From the NCBI GenBank assembly GCA_002421475.1, contig DIJW01000067.1:4111-16817 (forward strand): DNA of 12,707 nucleotides, given 5' to 3'. Positions 1-8,400 of this stretch are shown here, piece after piece; within the stretch, counting starts at the first letter, position 1; each line of letters begins with the position of its first letter. Both the position numbers and the translations under genes were made by a program. Source of the DNA: Thiomicrospira sp. UBA5634. GTDB taxonomy: Bacteria; Pseudomonadota; Gammaproteobacteria; Thiomicrospirales; Thiomicrospiraceae. Under the pieces are notes generated by a model. It ran no database searches. It saw nothing but the letters and a program-made list of their open reading frames with translations, and was not told the DNA's origin.

Positions 1-2
1 CT

Positions 3-35
3 AATGCGTTGAAACGTTTCTTTTTATTGAGGTGA
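3..35 (+). CDS. Possible 3' end of an upstream gene (ten codons)
   Basis: The frame starting at base 3 reads NALKRFFLLR and then a TGA stop at 33-35. The other two forward frames stop within the first 12 bases, so if a plus-strand gene enters from the left it must use this frame. The short basic and hydrophobic tail is compatible with a protein C-terminus but identifies no family. A minus-strand gene or plain intergenic DNA is equally possible, so this is only a placeholder. Confidence 0.22.
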   Translation, partial: NALKRFFLLR

Positions 36-52
36 ATGTTGTTCTGCGGCCT

Positions 53-66
53 GCAACAGCTGTTGC
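53..66. repeat. 14-nt perfect palindrome in the left intergenic region
   Basis: GCAACAGCTGTTGC is its own reverse complement. It lies 18 nt after the TGA at 33-35 and is followed by a weak T-run (ATTTTG). It could form part of a poor terminator for the upstream gene or bind a dimeric regulator. Nothing in the sequence decides between these, and no strong U-tract follows. Confidence 0.35.
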
Positions 67-124
67 TGAATTTTGCTCATACTTGACCCATCGCGTGCTT
101 TTCCTTAACATTGGCGGATTTGAT

Positions 125-154
125 TTACCTAATGTGTCTTGTGATCGTTACAAT
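125..154 (+). promoter_or_regulatory. Candidate sigma-70 promoter for the epimerase-cca-fieF operon
   Basis: A good -10 hexamer, TACAAT (149-154), lies 18 nt downstream of a poor -35, TTACCT (125-130). Transcription would start near 161, leaving a leader of about 60 nt before the ATG at 220. The -10 matches consensus at five of six positions but the -35 at only three, so this is a weak prediction. The remaining bases of 36-219 show no convincing gene. Confidence 0.3.
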
Positions 155-219
155 AGACGGCTTTGCATTAACAGCGGCCGTACGATTTTGAGGCGAATCC
201 GTTTATAGAGAGAATATAG

Positions 220-1194
220 ATGATTAAACTTGGCAATAAAGTGTGTGTATTAGGTGGTGCAGGTTTTGTTGGGCGCGCAGTGGTGCCGGCTTTAGCTGCA
301 GCCGGTTATCAAGTCACGGTTGCGGTGCGTCGTCCTGAACGTTATCGTGAACTTGGATTGGTGCCGCAGGTCAAGTTGGTACGTTTGGATGGATTTAAGT
401 CTGAAAACTTTATGGCGTTGTTTCAAGGTCAAGATTGTGTAGTGAATTTACTGGCAGATCAAACCAATATCACTGAAACAGTGGATGATGAAGCGTTTGT
501 TGTTACTACTCAAGCGATTAAACAAGCGGCAGAACGTATTGGTTTAGCACGTTTAATTCAGTTATCGCAGATTGGAGCGAATGCCACTCAAGCCAAATCG
601 ACGTGGTTACGAGTACTGGGTGAAGCCGATGGTATTGTGCACAATATGGCGTCAACAATAACCACCATTTTGCGTGCCGGCTTATTAATTGGTGACGGTG
701 ATCACACGACAAGTTTATACAAAAAACACTTAACTCATTTACCGATTGCGATGATCCCTCATGCCGGTACCCAAGTACAACCTTTGTGGATTAAAGACTT
801 TGCGCGTGCGGTAGTTCAGTCAATTAAGCAGTCGTCGTGCTTTAATGCCAAGCTTGAAGTGGCCGGTGAAGAGCGTATGACTGTAGAGGATTTGGCGCAC
901 TGGGTAAAAGACTTTTTAGGTTTGGACAAGGCGACCATTTTGCCTATGTGTCAACTGAATGCTAAGTTTATGTTAATGCTTGGTTTATTGGCGCCATTTA
1001 AAACTGTTACACAGTATCAACAAAAACAGCTGGCACAAGATTTAATCACGCAGCAGGATTTTTCGACCCAGTTTGGGTTTGAACCAACCAGTATGGAAAT
1101 GTTATTAGCCAGTTATGTTGTTGCGAGCGATGTGCGTCGTCGTTATGATTTCTTCCGCACACAAGCCGGGCGCAAAAGCCAAGAGTTTAAATAA
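220..1194 (+). CDS. NAD(P)-binding epimerase-family protein (NDUFA9-like atypical SDR)
   Basis: This 324-residue soluble protein has an N-terminal Rossmann fold. The nucleotide-binding glycine motif GGAGFVG is at residues 12-18, just after the first beta strand. A basic RRP at about 37-39, at the end of the second strand, suggests binding of NADP's 2'-phosphate. It lacks the classical short-chain dehydrogenase Tyr-x-x-x-Lys pair in the usual place, which fits the atypical SDRs annotated 'complex I NDUFA9 subunit family'. In mitochondria that relative is a non-catalytic accessory subunit of complex I; the bacterial role is not established, and I do not infer complex I membership. The ATG at 220 follows a weak purine-rich stretch (AGAGAG). 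The gene ends 2 nt before cca, so the two are surely co-transcribed. Family assignment is confident; substrate or partner is unknown. Confidence 0.85.
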   Translation: MIKLGNKVCVLGGAGFVGRAVVPALAAAGYQVTVAVRRPERYRELGLVPQVKLVRLDGFKSENFMALFQGQDCVVNLLADQTNITETVDDEAFVVTTQAIKQAAERIGLARLIQLSQIGANATQAKSTWLRVLGEADGIVHNMASTITTILRAGLLIGDGDHTTSLYKKHLTHLPIAMIPHAGTQVQPLWIKDFARAVVQSIKQSSCFNAKLEVAGEERMTVEDLAHWVKDFLGLDKATILPMCQLNAKFMLMLGLLAPFKTVTQYQQKQLAQDLITQQDFSTQFGFEPTSMEMLLASYVVASDVRRRYDFFRTQAGRKSQEFK

Positions 1195-1196
1195 TC

Positions 1197-2465
1197 ATGC
1201 AAGTTTATCTGGTCGGCGGTGCTGTGAGGGATGCATTACTTGATATTCCTGTTAAGGATCGCGACTGGGTTGTTGTCGGTGCAACACCGGAAACGTTATT
1301 AGCATTAGGTTGTAAGCAAGTCGGTGTCGACTTTCCTGTTTTTCTGCACCCCGAAACCCAAGAAGAATATGCTTTAGCTCGCACAGAGCGTAAATCAGGT
1401 CGTGGTTATCATGGCTTTGAGGTTAATGCTTCACCTGATGTAACGCTGGAAGAAGATTTATTGCGTCGTGATTTAACGATTAATGCGATGGCGTTAAGTC
1501 AAACGGGTGAGTTGATTGATCCTTATGGCGGAAAGCTTGATTTATCGGCTCGTTTGCTGCGTCATGTATCCCCTGCCTTTACTGAAGATCCTTTGCGAGT
1601 ATTACGCGTCGCGCGTTTTATGGCGCAATTGGCTGACTTTAATTTCACCTTAGCCGAAGAAACACGTCAATTATTGCGCGATATGGTGGTGCAAGGTGAA
1701 TTAGCTGATTTAGTGCCAGAGCGGGTGTGGTTGGAAGTATCTAAAGCCTTAATGACGTCGCGGCCAAGTCTGTTTTTTGAGTGTTTGCGTGAGGTGGGGG
1801 CGTTAGCAGAATTGTTCCCAGAGCTCGATAAGTTATTTGATGTGCCACAGTCACCCATTCATCATCCTGAGGGTGATGCTGGCACTCACACCATGATGGT
1901 CGTTGATGCGGCGGCGCGAATATCAGATAACTTAGATATCCGATTTGCGGCGCTGGTGCATGATTTGGGTAAAGGACTAACGCATTCAAGTTTTTGGCCG
2001 AAACATCCCGGTCATGAGCAGTCAGGTTTAGAGTTGGTTAATCGTTGGTGCCAGCTTTATCGTGTGCCGAAACATACCCAACAATTAGCGTTAAGAGCGA
2101 CTGAATGGCATGGCGTCATTCATCGCGGTGGTTTGGATATGAGTCCGCAAGAAATGCTGAAGGTATTGCGGGGTTGTGATGCGTTTCGTCAGCCGGACCG
2201 ATTTGAACAATTATTAATGGTATGTGCGGCGGATCATCACGGTCGTTTGGGATTTGAAGATAAACCTTATGAACAAATGGCTTTTTGGATCGGTGCTTTG
2301 GATGCCTGTAATCAAGTAGATGCAAAAGCCTTGGCTGAAAGTGGTTTAACCGGTGAGAAAATGGCACAAGCAATGGAGCAGCAGCGTGTTGCGAGGTTGG
2401 ATAACTTTAAAACCCATTTAATTAGCTTAAAAAAAGTGCAAGCGGGCGAAAACTTGGATGGATAA
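1197..2465 (+). CDS. cca: Multifunctional CCA-adding tRNA nucleotidyltransferase with HD phosphohydrolase domain
   Basis: It adds or repairs the 3' CCA end of tRNAs without a nucleic acid template, in the cytoplasm. The class II nucleotidyltransferase head is intact: GGAVRD at residues 7-12, the metal-binding pair D21 and D23 inside KDRDWVVVG, RRDLTINA at 90-97 for nucleotide selection, and EDPLRVLR from 130. The C-terminal half carries an HD domain with H255-D256 in LVHDLGKG, the same position as in E. coli Cca. That domain gives the gammaproteobacterial enzyme 2'-nucleotidase, 2',3'-cyclic phosphodiesterase and phosphatase activities. The length of 422 residues is close to E. coli's 412, so the gene looks complete. 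The ATG follows the upstream stop by 2 nt, with AAGAG about 11 nt before it. Its 3' end overlaps the next gene by 8 nt, implying translational coupling. Confidence 0.97.
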   Translation: MQVYLVGGAVRDALLDIPVKDRDWVVVGATPETLLALGCKQVGVDFPVFLHPETQEEYALARTERKSGRGYHGFEVNASPDVTLEEDLLRRDLTINAMALSQTGELIDPYGGKLDLSARLLRHVSPAFTEDPLRVLRVARFMAQLADFNFTLAEETRQLLRDMVVQGELADLVPERVWLEVSKALMTSRPSLFFECLREVGALAELFPELDKLFDVPQSPIHHPEGDAGTHTMMVVDAAARISDNLDIRFAALVHDLGKGLTHSSFWPKHPGHEQSGLELVNRWCQLYRVPKHTQQLALRATEWHGVIHRGGLDMSPQEMLKVLRGCDAFRQPDRFEQLLMVCAADHHGRLGFEDKPYEQMAFWIGALDACNQVDAKALAESGLTGEKMAQAMEQQRVARLDNFKTHLISLKKVQAGENLDG

Positions 2466-3357
2466 TCAAAAGCTGACACGTTTGGCAACCTATGCTTCAG
2501 TCAGTGTGGCATTAAGTCTGATTGTGTTTAAAGGCTTGGGTTGGTGGTTGACCGGTTCAGTGAGTATTTTAGCGTCTTTGCTCGATTCAACGCTGGATGT
2601 GGTTGCTTCGATTATGATTTTATTGGCGGTTCGTTTAGCACAAGTGCCGCCGGATGCCGAGCATCGTTTTGGTCACGGTAAAGCCGAGCCCTTGGCAGCG
2701 TTGGCGCAAAGCATTTTTATTGCCGGCTCGGCGTTTTATTTGTTTGTTTATGCATTTGACCGATTATGGCATCCACAGGCAATGCAGCAAATCAGTATTG
2801 GCATTTACATCATGCTGTTCTCAATGTTGCTGACCAGTTTGTTAGTGATTTTTCAACGTTATGTTGTCAGCCGAACACAGTCAACCGCAATTAAATCTGA
2901 TTCATTACATTATATAAGTGACATTGCCGCCAACGCGCTGGTAGCGGCTGGGTTGTTTTTGACTTTGTGGAGTGTGCAATGGATAGACCCGGTGCTGGCG
3001 ATGGTGATTGCATTGGTGATCTTATGGAGTGCACTTAAGTTAGCAAAAGAATCGGCGAATCAGTTGTTGGATATTGAGCTTCCAAATGAAATACGCGAGC
3101 AGATTCAAGAGATTATTCGTTCGCACCGCGGTGTTGAAGGGTTTAATGACTTACGCACTTATCGCTCGGGACCGAATGTGTTTATTCAGTTTGATTTAGA
3201 GTTGGATGATCGTATGCCGCTGGTGAAAGCGCATAAAATTGCCGAAGAAGTTACCGAACGCATCAAGGAGCAAATCCCTTCTGCCGATGTGATTGTGCAT
3301 CAAGAGCCAGTAAGCATGCGCGCTGATCCTGAGCACCATCAATGGGGTGAGTCTTAA
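2458..3357 (+). CDS. fieF: Cation diffusion facilitator, FieF/YiiP-like divalent metal/proton antiporter
   Basis: This inner-membrane exporter uses the proton gradient to remove divalent metals (Zn, Cd or Fe in E. coli) from the cytosol. Six membrane helices fill residues 10-195 and a cytoplasmic domain follows to 299, the same size as E. coli YiiP (300). The transport site A is intact as D43, D47, H151, D155. Site B is intact as D66, H69, H73 in the DxxHxxGHGKAE loop. The cytoplasmic dimer-stabilising site C is altered: H259 and H281 are kept, but positions matching YiiP H232, H248 and D285 are N230, D246 and E283. Helix 1-2 residues GSVSILA and the stretch DLRTYRSGP match the family closely. 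The ATG lies inside the end of cca (8-nt overlap), so translation is probably coupled. Family is confident; the preferred metal cannot be read from the sequence. Confidence 0.93.
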   Translation: MDNQKLTRLATYASVSVALSLIVFKGLGWWLTGSVSILASLLDSTLDVVASIMILLAVRLAQVPPDAEHRFGHGKAEPLAALAQSIFIAGSAFYLFVYAFDRLWHPQAMQQISIGIYIMLFSMLLTSLLVIFQRYVVSRTQSTAIKSDSLHYISDIAANALVAAGLFLTLWSVQWIDPVLAMVIALVILWSALKLAKESANQLLDIELPNEIREQIQEIIRSHRGVEGFNDLRTYRSGPNVFIQFDLELDDRMPLVKAHKIAEEVTERIKEQIPSADVIVHQEPVSMRADPEHHQWGES

Positions 3358-3358
3358 A

Positions 3359-3402
3359 ACCAGGCCTGGTGATTGGATACCAACCAGGCCTGGTTGGTTT
3401 TT
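3359..3402. terminator. Bidirectional Rho-independent terminator between convergent genes
   Basis: Two copies of the self-complementary 12-mer ACCAGGCCTGGT (3359-3370 and 3383-3394) can pair as a stem of about 13 bp around a 12-nt loop. Alternatively, the second copy alone lies within a 20-nt perfect palindrome (3379-3398). Plus-strand transcripts meet TTTTT at 3398-3402. Minus-strand transcripts meet TTTT at the other side (AAAA at 3356-3359). It sits 1 nt after the fieF stop and directly against the stop of the opposing gene, so it can serve both. Confidence 0.85.
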
Positions 3403-3967
3403 ATAACACTTTTTTAAAACTAAATGCGCCGCGAATTTGTCCTTCGCTATAACCGGTTGCTTTATCTTGTGGATAAAGTTCAACCAGCTTCTGTTTGACC
3501 GTTTCATTAATGTTTGTACCGTGACAGTGTAAGCAAGGTTGACCTTGGCCGATTGCAATGGCTTTCATGTAACGAAATGTTTTTTGGCCTTTCTCGTGCA
3601 CTATTTCACTGTATTCGAGTGTCGCAGGATCGGCGCCTTGGGCACGTTGTTGGTCAAATCGACTTAAGACTTGGTGTTCCCAGTTATCGGCTTTTGCCGT
3701 TGCAGCACGATTTTTTAAGCTGACGCGTTTTAAGTCCCAGCCTGATTTTGCGCTTAGGTTTTGTGCAATTTGTGGCGCTTTGGTTTGGCACACACCAATC
3801 GCGTTAACCGGACCACCGGCTTTCATGGCGGCACCAAGTTCAGGCTGTAATTGCCCAACAAATTGTTTGGCTAACTCTCGCGCCTGATTAAGTTCTGCCG
3901 AATCGGCAAAACTTAATCCGCTTAAACTAACACCAAGACAGAGGATTAACGCGTTTCTGATTTTCAT
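3401..3967 (-). CDS. Periplasmic DUF3365/Tll0287-like c-type haem protein
   Basis: The product is 188 residues from the chosen start. A Sec signal peptide (MKIRNALILCLG..., hydrophobic to about residue 19) probably ends after A21, giving a periplasmic protein. A single c-type haem motif, CLHCH, lies at C145-C148-H149. The family-typical VCQTKAPQIA segment supplies C60. In cyanobacterial Tll0287, the best-known DUF3365 protein, the equivalent cysteine is an axial haem ligand and the domain has a PAS-like fold. The function is not established; a redox or gas sensor or a small electron carrier is possible. I chose the ATG at 3967 over an in-frame ATG at 3997 because AAGGA sits 7 nt upstream of it and because the signal peptide then begins correctly. 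It is transcribed alone, convergent with fieF and divergent from the RND operon. Confidence 0.88.
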   Translation of the reverse strand: MKIRNALILCLGVSLSGLSFADSAELNQARELAKQFVGQLQPELGAAMKAGGPVNAIGVCQTKAPQIAQNLSAKSGWDLKRVSLKNRAATAKADNWEHQVLSRFDQQRAQGADPATLEYSEIVHEKGQKTFRYMKAIAIGQGQPCLHCHGTNINETVKQKLVELYPQDKATGYSEGQIRGAFSFKKVL

Positions 3968-3995
3968 AGCAGTATCCTTTATGTTATCGTTTTGC

Positions 3996-4011
3996 ATTAG
4001 TAAATACTAAT
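3996..4011. repeat. Inverted repeat in the haem-protein leader, possible operator
   Basis: ATTAGTA-AA-TACTAAT is a perfect inverted repeat with 7-nt arms. A further TACTAAT occurs at 4051-4057, overlapping the predicted -10 of the haem-protein promoter. The repeat lies about 30-45 nt downstream of the expected transcription start. A dimeric repressor site or an RNA hairpin in the leader are the simplest readings, but no regulator gene is adjacent to name. Confidence 0.4.
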
Positions 4012-4049
4012 ATGGCGTTTAAGTGGTCACTTTAAGCCATACATTCTGC

Positions 4050-4078
4050 ATACTAATGTGTTTGCAAACCCCTGTCAA
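4050..4078 (-). promoter_or_regulatory. Strong-looking sigma-70 promoter for the haem-protein gene
   Basis: On the minus strand a perfect -35, TTGACA (4078-4073), is followed after exactly 17 nt by TAGTAT (4055-4050), a four-of-six match to the -10. The start would fall near 4043, giving a leader of about 75 nt before the ATG at 3967. Consensus -35 and ideal spacing make this the best promoter match in the window. Confidence 0.65.
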
Positions 4079-4108
4079 AGTGCTTAAGCTTTGGAGGTAT
4101 GTTGCTGA

Positions 4109-4127
4109 TATAAAAACAGTTTATAAA
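4109..4127 (+). promoter_or_regulatory. Candidate -10 region and inverted repeat upstream of the RND operon
   Basis: TATAAA-AACAG-TTTATA (4109-4125) is a perfect inverted repeat with 6-nt arms, and it contains two -10-like TATAAA hexamers (4109-4114 and 4122-4127). No good -35 stands at the right distance from either one. This is the likely promoter area of the efflux operon, and the symmetry could be an operator overlapping it. Both points are tentative. Confidence 0.3.
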
Positions 4128-4134
4128 GCTCCGT

Positions 4135-4150
4135 GCGTGAAATGTCACGC
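4135..4150. promoter_or_regulatory. Inverted repeat in the RND operon leader
   Basis: GCGTGA-AATG-TCACGC has perfect 6-nt arms around a 4-nt centre and ends 23 nt before the GTG at 4174. Efflux operons are often controlled by TetR- or MarR-type repressors that bind such sites near the promoter. The same bases could also fold as a GC-rich RNA hairpin in the leader. No regulator gene lies nearby to favour one reading. Confidence 0.4.
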
Positions 4151-4173
4151 GACTAATAAGAATTTTCTCAAGG

Positions 4174-5448
4174 GTGAAACGGATTTTGAAGATGTTATCT
4201 GAGCGGTTAAAAACTTGGCTGTGGCCCATACTGATAGTGGTCGTGGCGATTGGTATTTTTCAATATTTAAAAGCGACCAAACCAGAAGTAATTAAAGCCG
4301 CTATTGAGGAAAGAATTTGGCCGGTTGATGTGCTGACGGTTAAAGCGCAGGCCTGGCAACCCCAACAAATTATTTATGGTGAAGTTCAGGCTCCGGCAAC
4401 CGTACGAGTGGTTGCCTCCTTAGCCGCTGAAGTGAGTGTATTGACACGACAGGAAGGCGATGAGTTTGCCCGAGGTGATGTGTTGCTTGAACTGAACCCT
4501 ACGGAAGTTCAACTCACTTTGCGCAGTGCCTTAGCGGAGCGTGACGAAGCAAAAGCGTTATTGACAGCTGAAAATCAGGCGCAAAAAATCGAACAGCAAC
4601 GTTTGGAGCAAGAAACCCAAATACTGCAGCTGAAGAAGGCAGATTTAGCGCGTAATATTGAGTTAGTTCAACGCAATTTGGCGTCAAAGTCGGTAGTTGA
4701 TCAGGCGAAAGAGGCGTTAGCTCGCCAACAACTGATTTGGCTTAATGCGAGTTTATTGGTGTCACAGCAGCAAAGTAAGTTGCTACAACTTGAATCACGT
4801 TTAGCTAAGGCTCAAGTCAGCTATGAGCGTGCGCAGTTGAATGCGCAGCGTGCTAAGGTCATCGCACCTTATGATGGTCGAATTGCCAAGTTGTCGGTTG
4901 CTCAAGGTGACCAAGTGAGTGCCAATACAGTACTGTTGCAATATTATCCTTATGACAATTTGGTATTACGCGCCAATCTCCCCTTAACCCAGCGGCCATT
5001 AATTGAACAAGCCTTAAACAATGGTGAGCCGTTAGTTGGTGTGTTTAGCCAGAATCAACAATCGCATGATTTACCACTGTTGCGTCTGGCAGGAGAAGCA
5101 AGTGGTTCCGGGTTAGCCGCATTTTTTTCCATTCCGCTTTCTTTGCGCCACTTACGACCCGGAGAGTTGTTGGAGGTTGAGTTAATGTTGCCAAAATTAG
5201 ATGCAGCAATCGCGTTACCTTATAGCGCTTTGTATGGCAGTCATCGGGTGTATGTTGTCGAAAACAGTCGTTTGGTCGGTCGTCATGTAAAGTTGGTTGG
5301 TGAGGTTATGATTAATGGCGTGCGTTGGGCTTTAGTTCAGGGTGATTTACATGATGGTGATCAAGTTAATTTGACACATTTGCCTAATGCAATCAACGGA
5401 CTTTTAGTAAGAAATCAAGTGGTTACCGGTGAGCGTCTAAACCAATGA
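4174..5448 (+). CDS. RND efflux periplasmic adaptor (membrane fusion protein)
   Basis: This protein bridges an inner-membrane RND pump and an outer-membrane channel. An N-terminal membrane anchor spans about residues 15-31; there is no lipobox cysteine, so it is anchored by this helix. The first half of the lipoyl-like domain is at about 77-110 and a long coiled-coil hairpin rich in Gln, Leu, Ala and Glu at about 112-226. The second lipoyl half starts VIAPYDGRI at 229, followed by a beta-barrel and a membrane-proximal domain to 424. The start is uncertain: GTG 4174, TTG 4186 and ATG 4192 are in frame. AAGGG at 4170-4174 overlaps the GTG and is best spaced for TTG 4186, while ATG 4192 has no clear site. 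The choice changes only six residues. The stop overlaps the permease start by 4 nt (ATGA). Substrate cannot be inferred. Confidence 0.92.
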   Translation: MKRILKMLSERLKTWLWPILIVVVAIGIFQYLKATKPEVIKAAIEERIWPVDVLTVKAQAWQPQQIIYGEVQAPATVRVVASLAAEVSVLTRQEGDEFARGDVLLELNPTEVQLTLRSALAERDEAKALLTAENQAQKIEQQRLEQETQILQLKKADLARNIELVQRNLASKSVVDQAKEALARQQLIWLNASLLVSQQQSKLLQLESRLAKAQVSYERAQLNAQRAKVIAPYDGRIAKLSVAQGDQVSANTVLLQYYPYDNLVLRANLPLTQRPLIEQALNNGEPLVGVFSQNQQSHDLPLLRLAGEASGSGLAAFFSIPLSLRHLRPGELLEVELMLPKLDAAIALPYSALYGSHRVYVVENSRLVGRHVKLVGEVMINGVRWALVQGDLHDGDQVNLTHLPNAINGLLVRNQVVTGERLNQ

Positions 5449-8400
5449 GCACGAACCGTTTTAAATCACATGGCTTAATCGGTTTATTTACCCGACATAA
5501 AGTTGCGCCTAATTTATTAATGGCATTAATGATTTTGCTTGGTGTGGTAGCGCTGTTAAAACTAAATGTGCAGTTTTTTCCTAACTTTAATTTAGATTAT
5601 GCGCAGGTACGTGTTATTTGGCCCGGAGCTAATGCACAAGATGTTGAGTCCAGTGTAACTGATCCGATTGAGCGAGTTTTGCGTAGCAGTGAAAATCTCG
5701 ATGAAATGACATCAACTTCGTCGTTGGGAGTGTCGGTCGTAACCTTGAAGTTTGTCGAGGGTACCGACATGATTCAAGCAGTAGATCAAATCCGCCAACG
5801 TGTCGCTGAATTGCGTAATTTACCGCAGGATATTCAAACGCCGGTGGTCGAACGTATTGTGCGTTATGAACCGATTGCAAAAGTGCTGGTCATTGGTCAG
5901 CCTGGAGATGAGGCTCAGTTAAGGCATTTGGTACGTAGCTTTGAACGTGAGTTATTAAACCGCGGCATTGATAAAATTGATTTTCGCGGTTTGCCGTTAG
6001 AGGAGATGGCGGTTGAGGTTAGTGCCGGTAAATTGGCACAATATGACCTGACATTGGAGCGGATTGCGAATCAAATTAATAGTCTGAGTCGTGATGTCCC
6101 GGCAGGGCGTTTTGGTGATCAAGATGCAGCACGTGATATTCGTGCGATCGAGCAACAACGTGATGTGCAAGGCTTTTCGCAGTTGCCGTTGGTAATAAGT
6201 GAAACTGAGCGAGTGCTACTAGGTGATGTTGCTTTAGTGACGTTAAGGCCATTGCGGGACGCATCCTACTTACAGATGGACGGTCGCCCAACGGTCGAGA
6301 TGGCATTAAAGCGTGCCGAGTCGGGTGATACCTTGGTGTCTTCTCGCGTTATGCAGGCCTGGTTGGATCAGGTTGTGCCTACTTTGCCGCAAGGTGTTGA
6401 ACTACAGGTTTATGATGAAACCTGGTCGTTGGTTAAAGATCGCATTATGTTGTTGGTGAATAACGGTATTGGCGGTTTAATTTTGGTGCTGTTGATTTTG
6501 TATGTGTTTCTCAATGGACGCATCGCATTTTGGGTCGCTCTTGGTATTCCGGTTTCATTTATGACTACCTTAATGGTGTTGTATTTGGCCGGGGGAAGCA
6601 TCAATATGATGAGTTTATTCGCCTTAATTATGGCATTAGGGATTATTGTTGATGATGCGATTGTGGTGGGGGAAGATACATTAACGCATCACGAAATGGG
6701 TGAGCCTCCGCAACAAGCGGCAGAAGGCGGTGCACACCGTATGTTTACACCGGTTATGGCGTCATCTTTAACAACCATCGCCGCCTTTTTGCCTCTGATG
6801 TTGATTGGCGCGGAAATAGGTGCGATTTTATTCGCGATTCCGATGGTGATCGTGGCCGTGATTCTGGTTTCATTGGTGCAGTGTTTTTTAGTATTGCCCG
6901 GTCATTTACGTTTTGGTTTAGGCTTTGCCAAACCGGCTAGTCAAAATAAATTACGTACACGGCTTGATCAAGGATTTGATCAATTTCGCCAAGGCACGTT
7001 TCGCCGTTTAATTCGCTGGGTTTTGCACAGTCGGGCGACGGTAATGGCGTTGGCGCTGGGCTTAATTATATTAACGATTGGATTATTAGCCGGTGGTCGG
7101 ATGAGTTTCACCTTTTTTCCATCGCCTGAAGCGACCAAGATTGATGCGTCTATTCAGTTTGTTGCCGGCACTCCTGAAACCGTTACTGCGCAATTTGTGC
7201 AGCATGTATATCAGGCCTTATTGCAAACAGAAGCGGAATTGGAACCCGGCATTATTGATGTTGCGGTCGTTGCGTTTAATCAGGGTTCTGGTTCAAGCGG
7301 TGTTGTATATGGTACGGTGAATGTCGAGTTAATTGATCCTGATCGACGTCACACACGTAATACAGAGTTTATTCGTAGCTGGAAACAAAAAGTGCAGCCG
7401 ATTCCCGGATTAGAAAACTTTAGTATTACATCACCCGTTGGCGGACCGCCGGGGCGCGATATCCAAATTCAATTTACCGGCGGAACACCGCAAACATTAA
7501 AACAGGCTTCATTAGATTTACAGCAGGTGTTGGACGACTTACCGGGTATAAGTGGTTTGGTGGATGATTTACCCTATGGTCGAGAACAAATGGTGTTTCG
7601 TTTAACACCAAATGGTGAAGCACTTGGTTTTAGTTATGCTGGGGTTGGTAGTCAATTAAGCGCAGCGTTTTCCGGTTATTTGGCACAAATTTATACCCGC
7701 GGTGAAGATGAAGTTGAGGTTCGAGTTATGCTGCCACGTGAACAGCAACAACAACTAGCCGTGTTAAATGCGTTACAAGTTGTCTCACCTTCGGGTCAAC
7801 GTGTGCCATTAGGTTCGGTTGTAACCTGGACAACGAAGCAGGGTTTTGATGTCATGCGGCATTACAACGGACAGCTCGCCGTTACGGTGTTGGCTGATGT
7901 GGATCGGACAGTGAATAATGCTAATCAAATTCTGGCAAGTTTACAGCAAAATGTATTGCCGGAATTAGTCACTAAATATGGCGTGAATTATAGCTTCCAA
8001 GGTACAGCGAAAAACCAACAAAAGACATTTGGTGATATGATGATCGGCTTGATTGTCGGGTTGATCATGATCTATTTAGTGCTGGCTTGGGTGTTTGAAT
8101 CTTATGGTTGGCCATTAGTTGTAATGACCGCGATTCCGTTAGGGTTAATTGGAGCGATTTTAGGCCATTATTTTATGGGGGTGAGCCTGACTATTCTGTC
8201 ATTATTCGGTTTTTTTGGTCTGGCAGGAATTGTCGTTAACAACTCAATCATTTTGGTCAGTTTTTATAAACGTCTGCGTGAAGATGGTATGACGGTTAAT
8301 GAAGCGCTTGAAGAAGCCTCAGTACAAAGATTGCGTGCGGTGTTGGTTACCTCATTAACCACCATAGCTGGTTTAACGCCGTTATTATTTGAAACATCGT

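Noticed and set aside
24..80. Minus-strand 18-codon frame reading MSKIQQQLLQAAEQHSPQ
   Set aside because: It is very short, has no clear ribosome site at the right distance, and much of it comes from the palindrome at 53-66. It is probably chance.
1..111. Minus-strand 36-codon frame (ATG at 111, TAG at 3-1) with a basic composition
   Set aside because: No Shine-Dalgarno sequence precedes it, it overlaps the other short candidates, and it resembles no family I know.
1667..1989. Minus-strand open frames inside cca, and similar ones inside the RND, tkt and gap genes
   Set aside because: They lie within strongly conserved plus-strand genes, have no ribosome sites or recognisable motifs, and are expected shadows.
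3359..3402. Paired 12-mers read as CRISPR repeats or attachment sites
   Set aside because: There are only two copies 12 nt apart, each self-complementary, located exactly between convergent stops and flanked by T-runs, so a terminator explains them fully.
3965..3997. Longer start (ATG 3997) for the haem protein
   Set aside because: It would put ten polar residues before a typical signal peptide and lacks a ribosome site, while AAGGA is well placed for ATG 3967.
4099..4113. GGAGG followed by a four-codon ATG frame upstream of the RND adaptor
   Set aside because: The spacing to the ATG is only 2 nt, the peptide is trivial, and the position overlaps the likely promoter.
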